Source of the DNA: Lineus longissimus
Lineage: Eukaryota > Nemertea > Pilidiophora > Heteronemertea > Lineidae
Direction of reading: 5' to 3'
Length of the DNA stretch: 64,000 nt
Assembly: GCF_910592395.1 (NCBI RefSeq)
Contig: NC_088320.1
Span: 7,502,001 to 7,566,000, forward strand
The notes under the pieces are model-generated. The model worked only from the letters and a program-made list of their open reading frames with translations, had not been told where the DNA came from and searched no databases. Shown in pieces: positions 11,046-23,075 of this stretch; positions within the stretch are counted from its first letter, which is position 1; every line of letters starts with the position of its first letter. The position numbers and the translations under genes are program-made.

Positions 11046-14000
11046 TCAATACAAACCATTATCGAACAAAATCAAGGGATTCTCTGGTAATCTTTTTTTC
11101 TCCATTTCTATACCCAAAACGCGTGCATACTGGTCTCCATAATATACAAGTAGCTCTTCCCCTGGAAAGAAATTACATGTTAAGAAAATAGTAGTCAATG
11201 GTAATACTAATGGAAGAGTAGTTAACCAAATAGCAGTTAACACACAGCAGTCAATTGTTGTTCAAAAATGTAATACACGACAATGCAGGTAAATTTTTCT
11301 AAATGGTTCTAACAAAAATCAACAAATTCACATATCAAGCAAACTATTTACTTCTCACCTGGATACACAGCTCTGATGGTTACGTAGTAAATGTCCCCAT
11401 CCATTTGATGCCCATCCATATTTTGTTCCTCATAACTTCTGGCACAATTAACGTACCGCAGGTAATTCGACTTGGCTGGATTTCTAGACTCAACATAATG
11501 GACAGTCTTGTTCTCATTAAAAATCTGAAACAACAATGCATTGCGTCAAACACAACATCTCTTGCATTACATTCTTGAAAATCCCCTTGTTTCTTAAGAC
11601 ATTTAATTATATAAAGACCCACCTTCCCCTATGAAGATGAACAGATATTTCTTGCCATTTCATGCTTGAGCACCACATGGATGATCTCACAGCACATCAT
11701 GCAATGCAAAGCTACCTGTATATCATCGCAAACCCACTGGTTGTAATCCCTAATTTCTTTCTAATTCAATTCAAACAGTTAGATTTCTTAGCATCCCTGA
11801 CCACAGTGATGGGCTTCATTATGATACTTCCATTCTTAGTGAAAAAAATAGACAGTTACAAGAATTTGTGTTTTGCTCAAATGGAGGAAAATTTTAGCAA
11901 ACATCTGAACCTACCGTCCAAGCATATCCAACTTGTCTATGCGGATTACCGTCCCTGTCCCACTCGATCTCACCCCGATATGGGCCAAACATGACACCGT
12001 CAGCGATGAATTCCTTTGAGAATACGCCGAGCCCGGCCCCCGGGATAGTGGACCCGAGTACGAGCAGACCCTCTGGTGTTGTTAACCTTGCATAGTTTTC
12101 GGTGCCATGTTCACTGAGTGGCACCTGAAAATTATCAATATCATATTAAATATTCCAAATTACTCGTACCACGTTGAAAAGCCCAGAAATTTGTATTCAT
12201 AACAAAAGGTATTTTGTGTGGCCCAGAGAAAACGTGTATTCTACAAAATAATCACAACTATAGCATTGATATTTTGCCACAGAGATAGAAATCATAGGCT
12301 AAAAACCTGAATATAGTCATGTTGACAAGGCAACACGTTCAAACGAAAATATATGATGTGGTCCAAAGGCAAAGTAAATTTGTTAACTTGTTTGGGCCAT
12401 AAAGACAATAACCCCACGGAAAATAGGACTAGGGACTGCGAATTCTATATTTTACACCAATAGCATTCCGCGAAGATGACGTCACTGCAGCTGCTGCCCT
12501 CTATTTCCCCATCGCTGAATTACAGGCAATGTCGGACAAACATGCGGTTTCGTAATGGATTGAGGCTTTCTAACTAGGGCGGTTAGATTCAATCTGGCAC
12601 ATGTCCGAGTGTTGGAAATACTACATAATTGTTCTGAATATTTCTCTCTCTGACTCTATGGTATCATTCATGCTAAAAACAATGCAGGGTCAAAGATAAT
12701 TGACTTTGAAATAAGCTCAAATGCGTAGAAATAAGTGTCGATGTCTGACTGTCACGTGACTAAAACGTCATCAATATCTTATGCAAATGACCTTGTGAGC
12801 TATAAATAGTAACCTCGCGGAATGCTATTGGTATGTATGTTTGTTAGTATTTTAACAATATTCTATGAAAGGATTGAATGTGGCACTTTGAAAATTGTAC
12901 TTTTTTACCACCAAACTTTTTGCGTCCATGATTGTAGGTTTGTACAGTTACTGTGAAAAGCCTGATATGAACTATGTGACTATTCTAACACGACTCGGAC
13001 CCTTCAGGCTCAGATCAGCACATACCTCGCTATCTTTGATGATCACCAGGGGCTCATCATCCGCGGGATAATCATTGGCATGTTCTTTCTGGCAATCTTC
13101 ACACACTGAAACACATAAACTGTAGAATTCAACAATGCTGGTCTTCTGACATGGAAAGAGGACAGTATAACGATGTCACTTCTAAGTTTCTGACTGGCAT
13201 CATACCATGCAAACTCATTTAATATTAGTCGTAGTTCCACTTATCATAAAACCCCGTGCTTTTTCAAGACCCGTGTCTTCGCCGTGTGTGAAAAAAACCG
13301 CGGCGCACTTTACACCTATCAGTTGTGTTTAACACAACTGATAGGTATAGATAATGGTTAATAGCCCCGGCGACAGGTGCGCTGTAGGTAGGGAGCTCTC
13401 CTGTGTTTCTTTCCCGTTGGAGGGGGCGCAATACGAGACAAGACCACAATTGATTTTCCAAGCCATTTCCAGTTATTTAAAATGCCTGCCATTAAAGAAT
13501 GCGTGGAGCTGTGAAACTGAAATTCGGATATGATATACGGGTTAGTCTTGCGAGTAACTGGTGCGATGGAAATTGGTGATTGACCACGGAATTTTTTTTT
13601 AAAATTGACAAGTTTGACACAAGTGGACATTTTTACCCATTTCGGCCATTTTCACTCCAAATTTGAACCACCCCCCCTATGGCCAGGTTGTCAAAATTCA
13701 AAATTATTTTTTTTACCAAACAATTTATTTATATCTGTAGACTTGCCACAGCAAATATTTTTTCAATACCTCTCCAAATATGTACTTGAGAGTAAAAAAC
13801 ATGCACTCGTCTAATAGATAGGCCTGGACCCTCCAACCTATGAATATTCATTAGTGGTCTTGTCTCATACCGAGGCAACTACACCGCGTCATCTGTCGCC
13901 GGATCTTAGAACTTGTGTTGAACACGGGTCGAAATTAGCCCCCGATTAGCCCCATCGAGCTCGATGGGGCTAAAAGACACGGGGATTTGACACATGGGGC

Positions 14001-14833
14001 TATTTAGACACGGCAATTCATAGGTGAAAGCGCAAAAGACACGGGGATTTGATAGGTGGAAGTACGACTATTGTGATGGGTGGAAAGTCGATTATTGTTC
14101 TGTTTTTAACGAAACCAGGGTTTAAACATTATTGAAGGCGAAATGTCTATGTTTATTCAATTTAATTATTCCTTTCCAAAACAACACAGGAGTGTTCTAT
14201 TTAAAGATGACATGCATTCATAGAACTACCAGAGGCCAAAGAAAAGAAATCCAAAATGAACTTGACTACACAAACCATATGTTATTTGAATTCCTTTTCA
14301 CTGTGATCTGTCTCATTAAAGTGTTCTTAGTGAGTTCGAACTCGACACCGGTTTAAGAATTCAACCATTACAGCTTTCTTTTAAAGTTGAACTAAAATCT
14401 AGAATCTAAAATAAATCAAGATAGCATCTCTGCTACCTGTCCGTCAATGAACTTGGTGATTATTAAGACAAACAAAGTTAGCCAAGTTGACATCTATCAC
14501 ATTTAAAGTGTTGTTGGCCATTTGATGGTCGGGCGTAAAAATAATACAATGTGAACATTTATGTTAAAATTTGCAAAGTAAAAATGAATAAGATTGATAA
14601 TGTGCTACATGTGATATAAGATATACGTTGAAAGCCTGCTTCCCTAAGTGGCCAATGACCAGGCCTACAACTTGCATGAAAATCATTGGCCTAATCATTG
14701 ACCTTTTTGTTGAAAGGATTCTAAAATACTTACTAGTAGAGCGTAGACTATGCCTTTCCTGGTTGGCTGAAGCATAGTTCAGCAGCCCAATAACGCCTAG
14801 CAGAAGTGACGAGAAGATCCATCGAATTAACAT
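11046..14833 (-). CDS. PRDM9-like zinc-knuckle/SET-domain protein with N-terminal signal peptide, no zinc fingers
   Basis: Five exons: 14833-14734, 13105-13026, 12124-11915, 11524-11359, 11161-11046; 672 nt, 223 aa, all phases match. Exon 1 starts at the first ATG after an in-frame TAG and encodes a signal peptide (core IFSSLLLGVIGLLNY, cleavage motif ASA|NQ, residue 23), donor GTAAGT. Exon 2 begins CEDCQKEHANDYP and ends VIIKDSE, as in the knuckle before the PRDM9 SET domain. Exons 3-5 give the SET motifs GAGLGVFSKEF, FGPYRGEIEW, NYLRYVNCARSYEEQN and GEELLVYYGDQYA; the aromatic residues of the cofactor/substrate pocket (YGDxY) are kept. The protein stops soon after SET, with no KRAB box and no C2H2 fingers. 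Family knowledge: PRDM7/9/11-type lysine methyltransferases. Inference: this copy enters the secretory pathway. A TATAAAT lies about 70 bp upstream of the ATG. Confidence 0.8.
12456..12832. mobile_element. MITE in intron 2 of the SET gene
   Basis: The ends are inverted copies of ACCAATAGCATTCCGCGA (left 12456-12473, right 12815-12832 reversed), enclosing about 340 bp without a coding frame. The class is undetermined because the target duplication is not clear. Confidence 0.7.
13314..13346. repeat. 33-bp perfect palindrome
   Basis: Arms of 16 bp, acctatcagttgtgtt and its exact complement, are separated by one T. It can form a cruciform or hairpin. It lies in intron 1 of the SET gene and may be a transposon-end remnant. 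Confidence 0.85.
13555..13868 (+). repeat. Dispersed repeat, copy 2
   Basis: Second copy of the repeat at 1-322, same orientation, ending at gtggtcttgtctca. It lies in intron 1 of the SET gene. No coding frame. Confidence 0.75.
13946..13973. repeat. 28-bp perfect palindrome in a short direct-repeat region
   Basis: TTAGCCCCATCGAG is followed directly by its complement, giving a perfect 28-bp palindrome centred on GAGCTC. Just downstream, aaaagacacggggatttga occurs twice (around 13972 and 14035), so this is a small, structured, repetitive patch in intron 1 of the SET gene. Confidence 0.85.
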
Positions 14834-14903
14834 GCTGATGAATTCGCAACAAAGATGTGGGTGGCCAAAATAAAACTAAAACAATTGTGGGGGATACAAG
14901 TTC

Positions 14904-14910
14904 ATTTATA
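14904..14910 (-). promoter_or_regulatory. Candidate TATA box of the SET-protein gene
   Basis: TATAAAT on the minus strand, about 70 bp 5' of the ATG at 14833. A start site some 30 bp downstream would give a 5' UTR of about 45 nt. This supports the signal-peptide exon being the true first exon, but one motif in AT-rich DNA is weak evidence. Confidence 0.35.
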
Positions 14911-16200
14911 GGAACTAAACAAGCATTGAATGACGGTGCCAAACTGGGAACCATGTAGTTTCTAAATAAGTATAGAGTCAAAGCATATGAACAAACTTCC
15001 ATGTCTACAAAGTGTAAGCTTCTTGCAACCTAAACCAGTTTACAACACAGATCGAAATTTAGTCCAGGCAAGAAAAGTTTTAAACAACAATGCTAAAATA
15101 GGCAACAGGCCCTTAATAAGGCTAAGTACTGTATAGGCATTGTAGCCGCGTGTTATGGTTTAACTTGCACTGAACCAGGCCCGGAGAGATTAGTCAGGCT
15201 TAGACTTCAATGTATTAACGTCACTTAATGGGTCAAAACAAGATTATCGAAATGGGGATAATTTGCTTATTATTTACATTCTATTTACATAATTTACATT
15301 GAATTATCATTTATTTTACAAGGACATAAATGTATCTGAGTATTACAATACAATTTACAAGAACATACATTATGAGAGTATCACGAAGTTGATAATTACC
15401 CATCTGAAATCAGGGTTTTTGCCACTGTGGGGAAAGAAGGGGGTACCAATCCCTCCCCTTGGAAAAATATAAAATATTTACAATGATAATTTGGTAGATT
15501 ACATTATTATCTTTTTATACTTTTTTTGCGATTTTTATCTTAACAAATCATGGTTATTTGCATAATCCGCAAAAACAAGTTGGTGTTTAACAGCGATAAT
15601 AAGTGTAAATGTATTGTAGTAACATTAAAAACCTCATGAATCTACATATTAATAAATATTTTGACGTATTGGTAGTATACAAGAAGAGTTTCACCAACAG
15701 AAGTTTTTATAAAGTGAGATGTCAGTGGTGATGCGTTCCTCAGATGTGTTGATTAAAATTGCAAGTTTCCTCGTGCTCTGTTTTGATATATACATGTAAT
15801 CATGGACAGAGGTAGATCTAAAGTCCGAATGTGTCACCCTTCCCTTCCCGCGCTTACTCCTTTTTGATACTCGATTTTAAAGTCAGCATCTAAAAACAAT
15901 TAGTACTCGCTAGGACATCGTTAAATTGAGATAGTTGAGTCCCTAGTTAAGCCTACAATCCAGGCCGCAGAGAACGCCAACCCAGATTTTTGCAAACTTT
16001 CCGAAGTCAGTGATTTCGGGGCCAAGAAAACCTTTGCTATGTGCTGACATTTTTTTGTTTATTTTAGCTCTTCTTCAGTTCCTGTGTTGGGCAATACTAA
16101 GTGCTACTTCATATAAGTAACATTGATTTCAATGCAAAGGATGGTGAACTATAAGTCAGATCACTTTGGTGGGCAGCTCTTGTCGGCTGTGCGATGGACC
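14911..16200. other. Gene-free stretch upstream of the SET gene
   Basis: No supported exon on either strand. The sequence is AT-rich and without long tandem repeats. It should contain the SET promoter and, at its right edge, the 3' end of the lectin-CUB gene. Confidence 0.4.
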
Positions 16201-16206
16201 TTTATT
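16201..16206 (-). terminator. Candidate poly(A) signal of the lectin-CUB gene
   Basis: AATAAA on the minus strand, about 440 bp beyond the predicted stop at 16642. It fits if translation ends at that TAG. It would instead fall inside an intron if the GTAGG overlapping the stop is used as a donor. Confidence 0.35.
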
Positions 16207-16641
16207 TTTCCTACAAAATAGAGGAGAATATTCATCAGAGTCAGCATTCAGATTATTCTCGCAACAAATAAATTGCATTGTGACAGTGAGTTTGTGGTCT
16301 CGAAGGCTTGTACATGCCGCAAAGGGCATCCTAAACTAGCTGGAGGTCATGAGGACACAATCAAGCAACCTTACAGCATCCAAGACTCAACATTTACATG
16401 GCCATCTCAGCCAGCCTGATAACGCACTTATTCAGTTTAGAAAAGAAGTACATGTAATTCAAAGGTGCACAGCCTTCCCTTTTAACCGCTTGAGCAATCA
16501 AAGTGCATCAACACCCCAATAATTCTTCCCCTTCACTGGATTGCAAAGGGCTGTTGCCTCTATTGCCTGATAATAGAATAAGCATTTGTCAGTCTCGAGG
16601 GTGACCTTAATAGAGCGGTTGTACTGTATTTGAGTGGAATC

Positions 16642-19600
16642 CTACCTTGTGTGGTGTTGCCAGCAGATGTACAGTGTTATGGTGAACGCCAGCAACACGG
16701 TCGACACTATCAATATATTGAACACAAGGCCTGTAAAAGTGAAAGTAGAATTGACATCTTTCTCCTGCAACTGACAATCGTAGCCTTTACATGTACTTTG
16801 AGAAAGCTTTACAGAGTATGAATGACCAATTCCTTCAGAGCATTTCAGTATTATACTTGTTGAACTGTTCCTAAAATACATCACATATACAAGTGCTCAT
16901 CAAAATTCTAGGATTCTTATTCTGAAATACTATGTCAACACTACATGTATATAGCCAGGCACAGGCCAATTACATGTAAAAAGGCCTTTTGTACAGGCGC
17001 CCATCAACCAGCTAAATATCGTTGACTAAGTATATACCTCTAAAGTATATGTCCTACAACTTAGAAGAGTACGTGTATCTATGAGAATAAGGGTGCTACC
17101 ATTATCAGTGTATTTTTTCCACCTACCAAATTGGGGTGCTTGACGCTTAGGATCACCATGGTAAATGTGGAACTCTGGGATCACTTGAGGCTCCTGATCT
17201 CGACTTTCGGTTTTAGGTGAGATTGTTGTCATAGATTGGGTGTCATCTGTCATTGGGACTCGGAGAACATTTGCCAGCTTGGACATGGCTATAGGTGTCG
17301 AGCTACTGCTGCCACAGGCGACAGTGATATGTTTATCAGCTATAAGAGGGTAAAATAGTATTAGGTTAATGTCCAATATGAATCAAAAGTTGTATATACG
17401 CTTTGCAGGCAGATAATAAATTTTCATACGACTACATTGTTTTCTGCTCTCTCACGTTCTGAATGACATCAAAAATATCTTGTTGTTCACGATTGATCAA
17501 TCATTTCCGCATCTTATCCCTCTTTGATATTGTCAGAGATTTGTGTCCACCTTTGTGGGATCTTTGCTTGCCCTAGAAAGACATTCAGGTACAAGAAGGA
17601 CCACTTCTTGTAGTCTCAACAACAACTTTCAATAATTGCCATTTCATAATATGTATTTTTTTTATTTTTATAGCTCCGAATTTTAGTTCTTAGAATCTGA
17701 ATGTGCATAAAACTCCATGCCTTGTTGACTCGAGTTGATGCTATAGCCTCTTCAAACATTTCATTATCACTCAAAATATCCTGCAATTTTGATGTCTTGA
17801 TGAATTTGTGAGGACACAAGATGAAGATGAATTGCTGTAGTGGCCCCTCTAAGCAAAACATTCTGTTATTGCTTCATGTTCATGAAGATATATTCTGGTT
17901 CTTCCTGAATTGATGGATTTAGCAAATTGATAGAAAAGAGTAGTTCAAAATTACCTGAAAACTGAATCCAAAATTTTCCCCCAGCCGCATAATATTTGTT
18001 GATGAATTCAAAAACAATGTCACTTCCATTGTAAATATACAAGGGTGACTTGTTAAATGTTTGGCAGGTGTAGCTACTCTCTAGTGTTTTATTTCGGCTG
18101 AACACATTTATACGTTGTTTTTCAGGACATCGGAGTTCGTCTGTCATGATGTCCATTCTGAGGTTAATGAGACTGTGCAACGCAATACGACATGTGCATT
18201 TTGTCGGGTGCTGCCTTGGAATCATCAGAGGATACCCGGGACTAAATAGGTGTCCCTTTATCAGTGGTGAACTCGTCAAACTGCTGCATATGTCAAAAGC
18301 AGGAATTTCTGAAAATATAAGAAGTTCAAAGAGATAATGGTGTTGAGCAAGTCGGAATTAAGGATAGAATCGTCTCGATTGAGACATGTTTTCTCTTTTC
18401 CAGGTCATTCATCAAAAGCCATGAAATTAGCTGAAAAGAATTTTTTTTCATTTGAAGGGATGGCAGAATCCCCCCTCAAAACACTCGATTCTACTCCTAA
18501 ATCAAATACATTATTTCCTGGATGCAAAAAGTTCAGTGTGCCCTTCAAACTGATGAGCAATGTATGAATAATAATGACTGTGACTGTGGACATGACCGAA
18601 CTGTTGTTGGTTTTTTCTACGTTGCCACACAAAACTTGAAACCTAGAATCCTGTCTCACCTTTAATGCACTGATACTTGATGAAAACATAGGTGTAGTAG
18701 TGACCGTCATTAAGAAAGACATGGCAGTTTGGTCTCATATTACACTGCTTCCATAGATGTGACACAGCAAATGAATTGTTGAATGTTTCGTCCCCGGGGG
18801 TCATGTGGCAGGGTGGACTGCGCTGACGTGATTTACCGGAGACGGCATCAAGAATATGTATTCGCAGGTCACCACAGTCAATGCTCATGTAGGTGTTGGT
18901 ACATACGGTCTTTTCTGAATGGAAAGAAGATAAAAGAAAGCTCATTTAGCCATTTGATAGAAGTTGGTGGTAGTCATCCCATTGTCCAGTAGAAATCAAA
19001 ATTAAGTTTAATGATCGAAGTCACCTGATTGGTAAACTAAAGTTAATCAAGATTAACAACTTGAAATTGATGTTGGTTTTAGCAACTTCAAGACTGGTGT
19101 TGCTCAGTGATGTCTGGCAGGAGGGTTTTCAACACAATGGGTGAGATCAGATGAATGAAATACTTGACACTTACACTAACACCTATTGATCTCAGAACAC
19201 AAAACTCTTTTGAACACCAGCAGGAGGCCAGCGACTGAGGTGTGTTCCATTGTGGCATCTTGACATTTTATGCTAATTTCAGAGAGTGCTCACGTGAAGT
19301 GTATCCAACCATGCCTGCCAGAGAATATCATTGCTAAATGGTTGTGAACGAGGCCTAATGGGTACATTCTGAAGATCCAAATATACATAACAAACCTTTG
19401 CGAGTGTTCGGCTTTAAGGGTTGACCAAAGACACCAACATTTAGACTAGAACGTTAAATCATGAAGCAATTAGTACTCCTTCAAAAGGAAGTGAAAGCTA
19501 GTTTCAAGGGTGGGAGGCTGTTCTCTGGTAAAGAAAGAACTGACTCCAACCCTTGGAATTGGCATTCACTTCGTTGTGAGAGCTTTAAACAATAAGTAGG

Positions 19601-19708
19601 CCTAGACTTACCATGAACTTCTCCTTTCACAACTGTCAGTGAAGCAATTAGCATGATAGCTCCAAGCCCTAAGAATGGGCAGTATGCGTTTATCTTCATT
19701 TTCTTCAT
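16642..19708 (-). CDS. Type I membrane protein with SUEL-type lectin and CUB domains
   Basis: Five exons: 19708-19612, 18914-18660, 18308-17955, 17339-17127, 16730-16642; 1008 nt, 335 aa, every junction in phase 1. Exon 1 is a signal peptide (core LGLGAIMLIASLTVV; start MKKMK chosen, in-frame ATGs lie further upstream). Exon 2 (residues 33-117) is a galactose-binding SUEL-like lectin domain: IDCGDLRIHIL, a conserved Cys series, NCHVFLND, KYQC. Exon 3 (118-235) is CUB-like (GHLFSPGYP, CTCRIAL, INVFSRN, FWIQFSG). Exon 4 is a Ser/Thr/Pro-rich stalk. Exon 5 is one helix (LVFNILIVSTVLLAFTITLY) and a tail of five residues before TAG. The stop overlaps AAG|GTAGG, so a longer cytoplasmic tail by splicing is possible. 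Inferred role: carbohydrate-binding surface receptor or adhesion protein. Confidence 0.8.
19418..19600. mobile_element. Decayed MITE of the GGGTTGACCA family
   Basis: This begins gggttgaccaaagacacca, continues with tagactagaac and a middle like caagggtgggaggctgttct. It matches the copy at 36174-36392 and the partial copy at 44328-44413. It lies in intron 1 of the lectin-CUB gene. Confidence 0.55.
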
Positions 19709-21790
19709 TCGGATTCTGAGGGAAGTCCTTACTGGTTGCATATCCAATGCATGAAAACACAAAGTCCTCCTGTATGTCTGTAACTGCCCATGGAATATGA
19801 ATGTAGGTATGTCGGTCTACATTCATGGATAGTCCAATAATCTACCTTCCATATACTTTCAAGCTTTTCGTACATCGAATCTTGTTTAAAATAATTGATT
19901 TTCCTATCGCCTGGATGTCTCGTTGTCAACAAGGAAGTATGAATAGGCCGGCCTATTTGACATAGGCCTACCAACTATAAGACAATGGATCTCAGCCTAC
20001 CGTCATGCTCACAGAATAGATAGCACAGGATGACTACCCTTGGAACACCTCACAACAACAACATACCTAGGCCTACCTGTTATTCATGAGCTGACCTGGT
20101 TCTTGATTTGTCAGTCTGTTCAACAGCTGCTTGGAAGTATTGATTTTATTCTTGTAATAGTTTAAAACGTATGTCATTTGGCAATGGCAATGTGCCAAAA
20201 GTATATCAAATGCTATGAAACAGGGTTTATTGATGGTGATAATTCATCGTTATTCTTTGCCTTATTTCTTTTGATGTTGAGGACATGACAAAATCATATC
20301 AAGTCGTAGGCTCAATCAAAAACCCGCGTTATATTTCAAGCACCCTTATGAGATGCACCAACGGTAAAAATTTCATGATTATAGCTAGCAGCGTTTATGA
20401 GAAATAGCCAAAAATAGGTTTTCAAAGAGCCCCACTTATATGGCAGACTATCAGGTGTATCAAAATCAAATGCGTCTTTAACTGACTGCAGTATCTATGA
20501 TAAAACCGGAGGTCAACACTTAAGGACATACATGTACATGTATAGTGCCTTCAGCCTCAAATAATATGTCCAAGGGTTTTGTCCCTGGCGAGGACAGGCC
20601 GGTCAGTCCAGTCAGTCCACAGCTATTTCTATCTGTAGCAAGGCAGTATTGTACTTTCAGTCTTCTGTAATAAAACTGAAGACAGCCTGCTGGTCAGATT
20701 AAGCTGTGTTGACTGATTGTGACTGTGACCCCATGTTCAATCATGTGGTTGTGACAGTCACAATATGCTCTTACTGGTTATGATAGTCGTAACATGTTCT
20801 GTCGCACAGGGACAACAGCTTGACTGGTTGTGACAGTCACACCGCCCATGTTTCAGTGTGGTTGTGACAGCGTCACCTTTTTTTATCGAGTTGGTTGAAA
20901 CAGGGAAACACATCCCGGTGTCACCACCTCTCAGCTATACTGGACAGTTATCAGTGCAAATGAAAACTCTTCTTCGAGTCTAATTGCTGAACGACTAATA
21001 AAACGACACCACTGCGTCTTTCTATGGATGGAACATCCTTGAGAATCTAGGAAAAGGGGAGGAAAAAGCATGTCAGGACACCGTCTCAGAATATTTTGAT
21101 CACGCGGCACTTTGACGCGAAGTGCGGTCTGCGCCGCGCTCTATCAACACGTGGCACTTTGATAACTTACCAGAATAAATACACACTTTATTGAATTATT
21201 TTGAAAACTTTCTCCAAAAATGTCCTCGTGTTTCTTCGGTTGCCATTTTATTTCCCAACGTCACATCCATTAACCCTGCTTCTTGTTGGATATAGACAAC
21301 TTGTCGCAATGCAGGTATCAATAACCACTAACTCGAATCGATTTCGTTCGGCGGCCTTGGTATGCGGGTGTGCTTCATTTCGTTCATTAGGCAGGTTTCG
21401 AAAGCTTTATGAAGAACTACGAACGAGGATCCGGTAATCAGAAGGTGTAGGTAGTTTGAATACTGACGTTTTTAAAAAAGAAAATACCCCGATTCGTGCT
21501 AATTTACCATGCTCACCATGGTAAAATATTTCACCGTCCCAATTGACCATGGTGAAGTGCAGTCAGTTTACCGTGGTGAACTGTGGATTTACCATGGAGA
21601 AATTGAGACACATTTTTCCTAAGGGTTGAGTGACGCAGCATCCTCCTCCTTTTATGGCGATATTAACCCCGTCTGGGCTGGTGGTCTCTGCTATACAGTC
21701 TGTCAAGAAATGCTGTATTGAGTGACTCATCATCCTCGTCCTTACCCTTAAGAAAAAGGTGTCTGAAACACGTCACAATGGTGAATTGGG
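19709..21790. other. Gene-free stretch upstream of the lectin-CUB gene
   Basis: No supported exon. From about 20700 to 20880 there is a degenerate repeat of ggttgtgacagtcac type. From 21500 to 21600, accatggtaaa-like words recur on both strands. Around 21100-21150 there is a small GC-rich patch. Confidence 0.45.
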
Positions 21791-21828
21791 TCGGTGAAAT
21801 ATTTTATCTTTGGAACAGGTTGTGCAAT

Positions 21829-23075
21829 TGTCTCTCTATGGCAATACTTTGAGAACTGGCTGTGTCACTGGTCTTCATGGGAATACTCTGAGAACTGCTT
21901 GTGTCATTGGTCTCTCTATGGGAATACTTTGAGAACTGGTTGTGTCATTGGTCTCTATGGGAATACTTTGAGAACTGGCTGTGTCATTGGTCTCTCTATG
22001 GGAATATCTTGAGAACTGGTTGTGTCATTGGTCTCTCTATGGCAATACCTTGAGAACTGGTTGTGTCATTGGTCTCTATGGGAATATCTTGATAACTGGT
22101 TGTGTCATTGGTCTCTATGGGAATATCTTGAGAACTGGCTGTGTCACTGGTCTCTCTAGGGGAATACCTTGAGGACTGGTTGTGTCATTGGTCTCTCTAT
22201 GGGAATACTTTGAGAACTGGCTGTGTCACTGGTCTCTCGAGGGGAATATCTTGATAACTGGTTGTGTCATTGGTCTCTCTAGCGGAATATCTTGAGAACT
22301 GGCTGTGTCACTGGTCCCTATGGGAATACTCTGAGAACTGGTTTTGGCATTGGTATCTCTATGGGAATACTTTGAGAACTGGTTCTGTCATTGGTCTCTC
22401 TATGGGAATACTTTGTGAACTGGCTATGTCATTGGTCTCTCTATGGGAATATCTTGAGAACTGGTTGTGTCATTGGTCTCTCGATGGCAATACCTTGAGA
22501 ACTGGTAGTGTCATTGGTCTCTATGGGAATATCTTGAGAACTGGTTGTGTCATTGGTCTCTATGGGAATATCTTGATAACTGGTTGTGTCATTGGTCTCT
22601 ATGGGAATATCTTGAGAACTGGCTGTGTCATTGGTCTCTCTATGGGAATACTTTGAGAACAGGCTGTGTCACTGGTCTCTATGGGAATATCTTGAGAACT
22701 GGCTGTGTCATTGGTCTCTCTATGGGAATACTTTGAGAACTGGCTGTGTCATTGGTCTCTATGGGAATACTTTGAAAACTGGTTGTGTCATTGGTCTCTA
22801 TGGGAATATCTTGAGAACTGGTTGTGTCATTGGTCTCTCTATGGCAATACCTTGAGAACTGGTTGTGTCATTGGTCTCTATGGGAATATCTTGAGAACTG
22901 GTTGTGTCATTGGTCTCTATGGGAATAACTGGCTGTGTCACTGGTCTCTCTAGGGGAATTCTTTGAAAACTGGCTGTGTCATTGGTCTCTCTATGGGAAT
23001 ACCTTGAGAACTGGTCGTGTCACTGGTCTCTATGGCAATACTTTGTGAACTGGCTGTGTCATTATAGGCCTCTAT
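21829..23075. repeat. Satellite of mixed 39- and 41-bp units, about 30 copies
   Basis: The consensus contains gggaatactttgagaactgg then ctgtgtcattggtctct. Units differ mainly by one or two CT dinucleotides (gtctctatggg or gtctctctatggg), giving 39 or 41 bp. All forward frames are open over long stretches (words like LENWLCHWSLYGN), which explains the cluster of overlapping plus-strand frames. Mixed unit lengths shift the frame, so this is not a protein repeat. Confidence 0.95.

Noticed and set aside
11046-11161. Fusion of the SET gene to PLAT exons via an internal donor (TTGG|GTATAG) in the last SET exon
   Set aside because: The phase fits, but the residues after it (LGIEMEKKRL) match the end of PRDM9-type SET domains, so the exon probably continues to its own stop.
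21794-22953. Several plus-strand frames with LENWLCHWSLYGN repeats
   Set aside because: Products of the 39/41-bp satellite; unit length changes shift the frame.
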